9,883 bases of DNA from Pseudomonadota bacterium (GTDB lineage: Bacteria; Pseudomonadota; Gammaproteobacteria; Burkholderiales; Gallionellaceae): positions 1 through 9,883 of the forward strand of contig JAJXWG010000044.1 of NCBI GenBank assembly GCA_021781695.1, read 5' to 3'. This document shows, piece by piece, positions 5,034-9,883 of the stretch. The notes beneath the pieces were generated by a model. That model was not told where the DNA came from. It saw only the letters and a program-made list of their open reading frames with translations, and searched no databases. A program made the position numbers and the translations under genes. Position 1 is the stretch's first letter. Each line of letters begins with the position of its first letter.

Positions 5034-8000
5034 TTATAGTAGAACACGTTCGATGCCACCCCGATTTGCCTTAGCTACAAAATCCGGCAGCCAATTTTCA
5101 CCAAGCAGGTGTTTGGCCATCTCTACGACGATGTAATCGGCGCTGGTGCCGCTGTCCTCATTGTAGCGGGACAGCCCCTGCTGGCAGGCAGGACAGGAGG
5201 TGAGCACCTTGATTTCGCCGCCAAAACCGTCTGCGCGCAGCGCGGCAGCGCCTTTGCGCATTTCCTCTTCCTTGCGGTATCGCACCTGCGTTGCGATGTG
5301 CGGAAGGCTGACCCCGAATGTGCCCGACTCGCCGCAACAGCGATCGTTGAAAGGCACGCTCATGCCCATCAGTTCGTCGACCACTTTCTGAGAGGAGTAG
5401 GTTTTCATCGGCGCATGACAGGGCTCATGGTACATGTAGCGCGTGCCCTTTATGTCTGCCAGTGCATTGCTCTTTTGACTTCGGCCGTCGGCCTCCGTCG
5501 AAAACAGATTGGTCTTGGCAAGACTGATCTGTTTCTCAAGCAGGTATTCGTGTATGTCGAGTAGCCGGCAGCCTGGGAATATGCTCTCGAACTGGTATTT
5601 CAGGAGCTGGTCCATGCAGGTGCCGCAGGACACGATGACCGTCTTGATATCCAAATAATTTAATGTGTTGGCCACACGGTGGAACAGCACGCGATTATCC
5701 ATCGTGATCTGCGCGGCACGGTCTCCCTGGCCCGAGGCATTCTGCGGATAGCCGCAGCACAGGTAGCCAGGCGGCAGCACAGTGGTAGCGCCAGTCTCGT
5801 AAAGCATGGCCTGGGTGGCAAGCCCCACCTGGCCGAACAGGCGTTCGGAGCCGCAACCCGGAAAATAAAACACCGCCTCGGATTCCTCGCTCGAAAGTTC
5901 GGGGTTCCTGATGATGGGAATGATGCGGCCATCCTCGATGTCGAGCAGCGCGCGCGCGGTTTTCTTGGGCAGATTGCCAGGCATGGGCTTGTTGATGAAG
6001 TGGATGACCTGAGAGGTGATCGGCGGCTTACCTACGCTTGCAGGCGGATGGGCGGTCTGATCGCTGAACAGGCCCAGTCCCTTGACTATCCTGTGCGCGA
6101 TGCGCTGGGCCTGGTAGGCCCACTCTATCATCACCTTGCGTATCAGCTTGATGGTGTGCGGATCGCTGCTGTTAAGGTACAGCATGGAGGTCGCCGCGAT
6201 CAGGTTGAATTTTTTCTTGCCCTGCTTGCGCAGGAAATTGCGCATCGCCATCGAGACATCGCCGAAGTCGATATTCACAGGACAGGGATTCAGGCACTTG
6301 TGGCAGACAGTGCAGTGGTCGGCCACATCGTTGAATTCGTCGAAATGCTGGATGGATATTCCGCGCCTGGTCTGTTCCTCATACAGGAACGCCTCGATCA
6401 AAAGAGATGTGCCGAGTATCTTGTTGCGCGGCGAATAAAGCAGGTTTGCGCGCGGCACATGCGTGGTGCAGACGGGTTTGCATTTGCCGCAGCGCAGGCA
6501 GTCCTTGATCGAATCCGATATGTCGCCAAGCTCGCTCTTTTCCAGGATCAGGCTCTCCAGTTCCATCAGGTTGAAACTCGGCGTATAGGCGCGTTCGAGG
6601 TTGCTTCCGGGCAGGAGCTTGCCCTTGTTGAACCTGCCTTCAGGATCGATTTTCTGCTTGTATGCGATAAAGGGTGCAATCTCGCTCTCGTCGAGGAACT
6701 CGAATTTGGTGATGCCTATGCCGTGTTCTCCTGAAATCACGCCGCCAAGGTCTTTCGCAAGCTTCATGATGCGATCCACCGAGCGGTAAGCCTGCTGCAG
6801 CATCTCGTAGTTGTCGGAGTTCACCGGGATGTTGGTGTGCACGTTGCCGTCGCCTGCGTGCATGTGCAGCGCGATGAACACGCGGCCCTTCAGCACCTCC
6901 TTATGAACTCCCACGCAGCCGTCGAGCACCGGCTGATAGGTGCTGCCGCTGAAAATCTGGCGCAATTTATCGCGCACTTCTGTCTTCCATGAGGCGCGGA
7001 CAGCATGGTTTTGCAGTGCTTCAAACACGGAACCTGTTGCTGGTAGCTGGTAGCTGGCAGCTTCGCTGATTGTTGCTGGCAACTGGCTGCTGTCTGCATC
7101 CAGGTTGTTGCGCAGCCATTCCCAGCGGGCGCGCACGTCGCTTAGCAGATGTTTTGCATCCTGAACGCGGTTGCCCAGGAGCTCCGCATCGCCAAGTTGC
7201 CTGTCGTCCTGGTAATGCAGCGGCAGGTTGCCCGAAAAAAACTCGTCCAGCGCGTCGAGCAGGCTGATCTTGTTGTGAATCGACAGCTCGATGTTGATGC
7301 GCTCTATGCCGTCGCAGTAGTCTCCCATGCGCGGCAGAGGGATCACCACGTCCTCGTTGATCTTGAAGGCGTTGGTGTGTTTTGCGATGGCCGCGGTGCG
7401 CGCCCGGTCCAGCCAGAATTTTTTGCGCGCATCGGCAGAGACGGCGATATAGCCTTCGCCATCGCGCAGATTGGCGATGCGCACGATTTCCGATGCGGCT
7501 GCTGCTGCCGCATCCGCATCGTCGCTCACCACGTCGGCGATCAGCACCATCTTGGGACGGGTGTTGCGGCGGGATTTGGTGGCGTAGCCCACCGCCTTGA
7601 TATAGCGTTCGTCCAAATGCTCCAGTCCTGCAAGAAAGACCGGGGAAGAAAATTTCGAGGGCTTTGCGCTGTTCAGCAGCTCGGTGACTTCGATGATCGC
7701 AGGCACGGCTTCCCTGACCTGGCCGAAAAACTCCAGGCACACGGTGCGCGTATGGCTATGTGCGCGATGCAGGATGAAGCGCGCCGAGGTGATGATGCCA
7801 TCGCAGCCTTCTTTCTGTATGCCGGGAAGGCCGGACAGGAATTTGTCGGTGACATCCTTGCCAAGGCCGGTCTTTCTGAATGCGCCGCCTGAGATGATCA
7901 GTAATTCGGGTTCACTGCTCAAGGTCTTGCCGTCCGACTTGAAACGGCTGATGCGGAAGGTCGCGGTTTCTGCGTCGTGTATCTTGCCCAGGTTGTGATC

Positions 8001-8933
8001 CATCCGTTCGACCGTCATCCACATTCCGTCTGGCGTGACCATGCGCCAGGAGGCGAGGTTGTCCAGCGCCGTGCCCCAAAGCACAGCCTTTTTTCCGCCG
8101 GCATTCATGGATACGTTTCCGCCTATGCATGATGCATCCGCCGAGGTGGGGTCCACCGCAAACACAAGCCCTGCATTTTCTGCAGCCTCCATCACGCGGC
8201 GTGTTACGACTCCGGCGCCGCAATGGACAGTGGCGCAGGGTTTTGCCAAGCCGGGCAGAACCATGTGCTCGATGTTCGAAAGCCTATCGAGTTTTTCGGT
8301 GTTAATGACTGCAGAATGCTTGTCCAGCAGCACGGCGCCCCCGGTGTAACCCGTGCCGCCGCCGCGCGGGACGATGGTGAGTTTCAATGCGATGCAGGCG
8401 CGCACCAGCGCTGCGATTTCCTCTTCGGTATCCGGATGAAGCACGACGAACGGATATTCCACGCGCCAGTCGGTTGCGTCCGTCACATGCGAGACGCGGC
8501 TCAAACCGTCGAACTGGATATTGTCGCGGCGTGTGATGCGGGAGAGTTCGCGCATGGCGCGTTTGCGCAGTGCAAGCGTTGTCTCGAATTCATCGGAGAA
8601 TTCATCGACAGCGTGGCGAGCGAGTTCAAGCAGGCGTTCGACCAGCCTGTTTTCCTGTCGGCGCTCATCGATTGCATTTAGCCTGTGATGCAGCGCATCG
8701 ATCAGCGCGCTGCGTCGCTTGCTGTTCCCCAAAAGATCGTCCTGCAGGTACGGGTTGCGCGAGACAACCCAGATATCGCCCAGCACTTCGTAGAGCATTC
8801 GCGCGGAGCGCCCCGTGCGGCGTTCGGTGCGCAGGGTATTGATGATGTCCCATGCCTCTGCACCCAAGAGGCGAAGCACGATCTCCCGGTCGGAGAATGA
8901 AGTGTAGTTGTAGGGGATTTCACGCAAGCGCAT
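5034..8933 (-). CDS. Fused FAD-linked oxidase / Fe-S oxidoreductase (DUF3683, GlcD-GlcF-like)
   Basis: Large redox enzyme of 1299 residues joining a flavin dehydrogenase to an electron-transferring iron-sulfur unit. By homology it should oxidise a 2-hydroxyacid (glycolate or D-lactate type) and pass electrons towards the quinone pool; the substrate is unknown. Domains in order: N-terminal DUF3683-type region (1-150, starting MRLREIPYNYTSFSD); FAD-binding PCMH domain (about 158-300, PRGGGTGYTGG at 189-199); FAD-oxidase C-terminal domain (to about 780, with HMHAGDGNVH at 690-699 and GEHGIG from 735); two 4Fe-4S motifs (Cys812/815/818/822 and Cys874/877/880/884); and two cysteine-rich CCG domains (Cys1059-Cys1060 with Cys1103/1106, and Cys1172, Cys1199-Cys1200 with Cys1247/1250). 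All cluster residues are intact and no signal peptide is seen. Residues 612-635 and 1144-1154 are repeat-derived segments in linkers. The Shine-Dalgarno is weak, but the N-terminus fits the family. A diverged copy of its 3' end lies 136 bp further on. Confidence 0.9.
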   Translation of the reverse strand: MRLREIPYNYTSFSDREIVLRLLGAEAWDIINTLRTERRTGRSARMLYEVLGDIWVVSRNPYLQDDLLGNSKRRSALIDALHHRLNAIDERRQENRLVERLLELARHAVDEFSDEFETTLALRKRAMRELSRITRRDNIQFDGLSRVSHVTDATDWRVEYPFVVLHPDTEEEIAALVRACIALKLTIVPRGGGTGYTGGAVLLDKHSAVINTEKLDRLSNIEHMVLPGLAKPCATVHCGAGVVTRRVMEAAENAGLVFAVDPTSADASCIGGNVSMNAGGKKAVLWGTALDNLASWRMVTPDGMWMTVERMDHNLGKIHDAETATFRISRFKSDGKTLSSEPELLIISGGAFRKTGLGKDVTDKFLSGLPGIQKEGCDGIITSARFILHRAHSHTRTVCLEFFGQVREAVPAIIEVTELLNSAKPSKFSSPVFLAGLEHLDERYIKAVGYATKSRRNTRPKMVLIADVVSDDADAAAAAASEIVRIANLRDGEGYIAVSADARKKFWLDRARTAAIAKHTNAFKINEDVVIPLPRMGDYCDGIERINIELSIHNKISLLDALDEFFSGNLPLHYQDDRQLGDAELLGNRVQDAKHLLSDVRARWEWLRNNLDADSSQLPATISEAASYQLPATGSVFEALQNHAVRASWKTEVRDKLRQIFSGSTYQPVLDGCVGVHKEVLKGRVFIALHMHAGDGNVHTNIPVNSDNYEMLQQAYRSVDRIMKLAKDLGGVISGEHGIGITKFEFLDESEIAPFIAYKQKIDPEGRFNKGKLLPGSNLERAYTPSFNLMELESLILEKSELGDISDSIKDCLRCGKCKPVCTTHVPRANLLYSPRNKILGTSLLIEAFLYEEQTRRGISIQHFDEFNDVADHCTVCHKCLNPCPVNIDFGDVSMAMRNFLRKQGKKKFNLIAATSMLYLNSSDPHTIKLIRKVMIEWAYQAQRIAHRIVKGLGLFSDQTAHPPASVGKPPITSQVIHFINKPMPGNLPKKTARALLDIEDGRIIPIIRNPELSSEESEAVFYFPGCGSERLFGQVGLATQAMLYETGATTVLPPGYLCCGYPQNASGQGDRAAQITMDNRVLFHRVANTLNYLDIKTVIVSCGTCMDQLLKYQFESIFPGCRLLDIHEYLLEKQISLAKTNLFSTEADGRSQKSNALADIKGTRYMYHEPCHAPMKTYSSQKVVDELMGMSVPFNDRCCGESGTFGVSLPHIATQVRYRKEEEMRKGAAALRADGFGGEIKVLTSCPACQQGLSRYNEDSGTSADYIVVEMAKHLLGENWLPDFVAKANRGGIERVLL
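5473..5504. repeat. Palindromic segment inside the oxidoreductase gene
   Basis: An imperfect inverted repeat with arms TTTT/AAAA, GAC/GTC and GGCCG/CGGCC around position 5488. Its first 15 bp (TTTTGACTTCGGCCG, 5473-5487) are identical to 4959-4973 in the intergenic inverted repeat. It encodes residues 1144-1154 of the oxidoreductase (FSTEADGRSQK), a polar stretch between the two CCG domains. It may be a small repeat inserted in frame, or chance similarity of GC-rich palindromes. Confidence 0.5.
7034..7086. repeat. In-frame heptamer array (TGGTAGC type) within the oxidoreductase gene
   Basis: Perfect or near-perfect 7-bp units TGGTAGC (7041-7047), TGGTAGC (7048-7054) and TGGCAGC (7055-7061) are followed by TTGCTGG and CAACTGG. 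A longer match, TGTTGCTGGTAGCTGG (7035-7050) against TGTTGCTGGCAACTGG (7071-7086), differs at 2 of 16 bases and is offset by 36 bp, exactly 12 codons. The encoded protein shows the repeat as SQLPAT and YQLPAT (residues 615-633), a linker in the FAD-oxidase C-terminal region. Confidence 0.75.
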
Positions 8934-8966
8934 TTTCGTGGACAGCTTCTCGTTTGACTTTCGCGT

Positions 8967-8995
8967 ATTTTACCCGATTGCAGCGTTCTTCTCGA
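8967..8995 (-). promoter_or_regulatory. Candidate promoter of the oxidoreductase gene
   Basis: On the minus strand, TCGAGA (8990-8995, 4 of 6 to TTGACA) and TAAAAT (8967-8972, 5 of 6 to TATAAT) are separated by exactly 17 bp. Transcription would start near 8960, leaving a leader of about 27 nt. It lies in the 92-bp divergent gap shared with thpR. I found no comparably spaced pair for thpR, only an isolated GATAAT at 9005-9010. Confidence 0.35.
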
Positions 8996-9025
8996 CTGCG
9001 AACTGATAATGGCTAAAATAATGCG

Positions 9026-9541
9026 ATGAATATCCACACGGGCACCGTTAAAGTTTTTTTTGCGCTCTGGCCGGAAAGCATTGCCAGGCGCGGGCTTCAT
9101 GCCTGGCAGCAAAGCCTCGAAGGCATGGGGAGAACAATGCGGCCTGACACCCTGCATGTCACGCTGGTCTTTCTGGGCGAGGTGGAAGTTGTACGTCTCG
9201 AAGCGTTGCAGCTTGCGGCCCGTGAAGTGAGGGCAAGGCATTTCGAGCTGATACTCGACAAGGCACTTTACTGGGAGCATAACCGCATCATTTACGCTGC
9301 GCCCAGCACGGTGCCAGCGGAATTGCTGCAGCTGGTATCCGGCCTGCAATGCGGTTTGGCCATGCACGGGTTTGACTTTGACAGGCGCGAATACAAACCG
9401 CATGTCACGCTGCTGCGCAATGCGCGCTGCGATGATCCGCTGCCAAAAATGCCGGTGGTGCGCTGGCATGTGAATGATTTCGCCATGGTGCAGGGTGGTG
9501 GGCCGAATTACCAAGTGCTGGCGCGCTTCCCGCTTGTATAA
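9026..9541 (+). CDS. thpR: RNA 2',3'-cyclic phosphodiesterase (2'-5' RNA ligase family)
   Basis: Cytoplasmic 2H-phosphoesterase of 171 residues, a normal length for the ThpR/LigT family. These enzymes hydrolyse RNA 2',3'-cyclic phosphates and can join tRNA halves through a 2'-5' bond; the physiological role is poorly defined. Both catalytic HxTx motifs are present: HVTLVFLG (His44, Thr46) and HVTLLR (His126, Thr128), 82 residues apart. The N-terminal VFFALWPE strand is also typical. ATG 9026 lacks an obvious Shine-Dalgarno, but the ATG 5 bp upstream hits a stop at once. A run of eight T (9054-9061) lies in codons 10-12. It is divergent from the oxidoreductase and 7 bp from the next gene, so a shared transcript is likely. 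The older name is ligT. Confidence 0.9.
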   Translation: MNIHTGTVKVFFALWPESIARRGLHAWQQSLEGMGRTMRPDTLHVTLVFLGEVEVVRLEALQLAAREVRARHFELILDKALYWEHNRIIYAAPSTVPAELLQLVSGLQCGLAMHGFDFDRREYKPHVTLLRNARCDDPLPKMPVVRWHVNDFAMVQGGGPNYQVLARFPLV

Positions 9542-9542
9542 T
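9537..9542 (+). promoter_or_regulatory. TATAAT box overlapping the thpR stop
   Basis: A perfect TATAAT lies 6 bp before ATG 9549. If used, transcription would start at or within a base or two of that ATG, giving a leaderless mRNA. No -35 of any quality is seen 16-18 bp upstream and there is no TGN extension, so it may be chance. Confidence 0.2.
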
Positions 9543-9548
9543 GATCCG

Positions 9549-9883
9549 ATGACAAGAAATATAATCATCATTCTGCTGCCTTTGACCATGACATCCGTTG
9601 CAAGAGCAGACACCGGGGATTTCGCTTTCTGCGCAAAGACCTATCCGGAAAACGATGCAGAGCGCCTGAAATGCTACGACGCGGCGGCCATGCATAATGC
9701 GGCTGGCGAAAAAGATGCCACACCGAAGATGGGGTTGCCTGCGCTATCCGAGCAGACAGCGCCGGACGCGAAGACAGCGCAAAGCGACGAACGCTCATAC
9801 ATGACGAGGGTGTGGAATCTAGACAACCGGACGGACCACGACTCGAGCGCGCTGGACAGGTTAAGGCCGCACCAGCAGAGCTA
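9549..9883 (+). CDS. Probable outer-membrane phospholipase A, N-terminal part
   Basis: Open frame from ATG 9549 to the right edge (111 complete codons), truncated by the window. Residues 1-20 form a Sec signal peptide: short basic start, hydrophobic IIIILLPLTM, and cleavage expected after VARA. The mature start has Cys28 and Cys42 around a CYD motif (RLKCYDAAA), seen at the N-terminus of various proteobacterial envelope proteins. A variable Ala/Thr/Asp-rich linker follows, then SYMTRVWNLD (83-92) and LRPHQQSY. That last pattern resembles the region just before the beta barrel in PldA-type phospholipases A1, which hydrolyse membrane phospholipids in the outer membrane. The catalytic His/Ser/Asn residues would lie beyond the edge, so the assignment rests on this short motif. 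No Shine-Dalgarno is seen. The start lies 7 bp after thpR, consistent with coupling or a leaderless start. Confidence 0.55.
   Translation, partial: MTRNIIIILLPLTMTSVARADTGDFAFCAKTYPENDAERLKCYDAAAMHNAAGEKDATPKMGLPALSEQTAPDAKTAQSDERSYMTRVWNLDNRTDHDSSALDRLRPHQQS

Noticed and set aside
5679..6734. A 351-codon open frame antisense to the oxidoreductase gene
   Set aside because: It mirrors the Fe-S coding region, shows no family motif and has no ribosome site. Similar antisense frames (7149-7892, 8223-8681, 5109-5564) are explained the same way.
8702..9613. A 303-codon minus-strand frame covering thpR and the divergent promoter region
   Set aside because: It runs out of frame into the oxidoreductase start and is antisense to thpR with both catalytic motifs intact, so it is not coding.

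Overview
The window looks like chromosomal DNA of a betaproteobacterium, GC-rich in its coding regions, possibly near the Nitrosomonadales/Gallionellaceae. The grounds are a phoB-phoR pair preceded by a classical Pho box, a very long DUF3683-type flavin/iron-sulfur oxidoreductase, and a hypothetical protein with the feel of a betaproteobacterial family. No comparison could be run, so the taxonomy is inference. I see no tRNA, rRNA, CRISPR array, transposase or integrase.

Layout. Bases 2-1135 (+) are the C-terminal three quarters of a sodium:solute symporter, cut by the left edge. A Pho box follows at once, then phoB (1200-1889) and phoR (1920-3227), the two-component system for phosphate starvation. 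phoR ends stop codon to stop codon against a convergent gene (3228-4814, -) for a 528-residue protein of unknown function that may carry a PilZ-like C-terminal domain. A 219-bp gap (4815-5033) holds tandem heptamers, a possible promoter, a nested inverted repeat and a diverged second copy of the 3' end of the next gene. That gene (5034-8933, -) encodes a 1299-residue fused FAD-linked oxidase and iron-sulfur protein resembling GlcD plus GlcF or D-lactate dehydrogenases. Divergent from it are thpR (9026-9541, +), an RNA 2',3'-cyclic phosphodiesterase, and, 7 bp later, the 5' end of a secreted protein that is probably outer-membrane phospholipase A (9549 to the right edge).

How the parts fit. 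phoB and phoR form one functional unit and are very likely autoregulated. The remaining genes are housekeeping or metabolic and show no clear common pathway. The most unusual material lies around the 3' end of the large oxidoreductase gene. There is a duplicated gene tail whose differences are almost all synonymous, a 15-bp sequence shared between an intergenic inverted repeat and an in-frame palindromic segment inside the gene, and heptamer repeats both in the gap and in frame within the coding sequence. Together these suggest small repeats spreading or slipping here, and possibly the scar of a past integration or recombination event.
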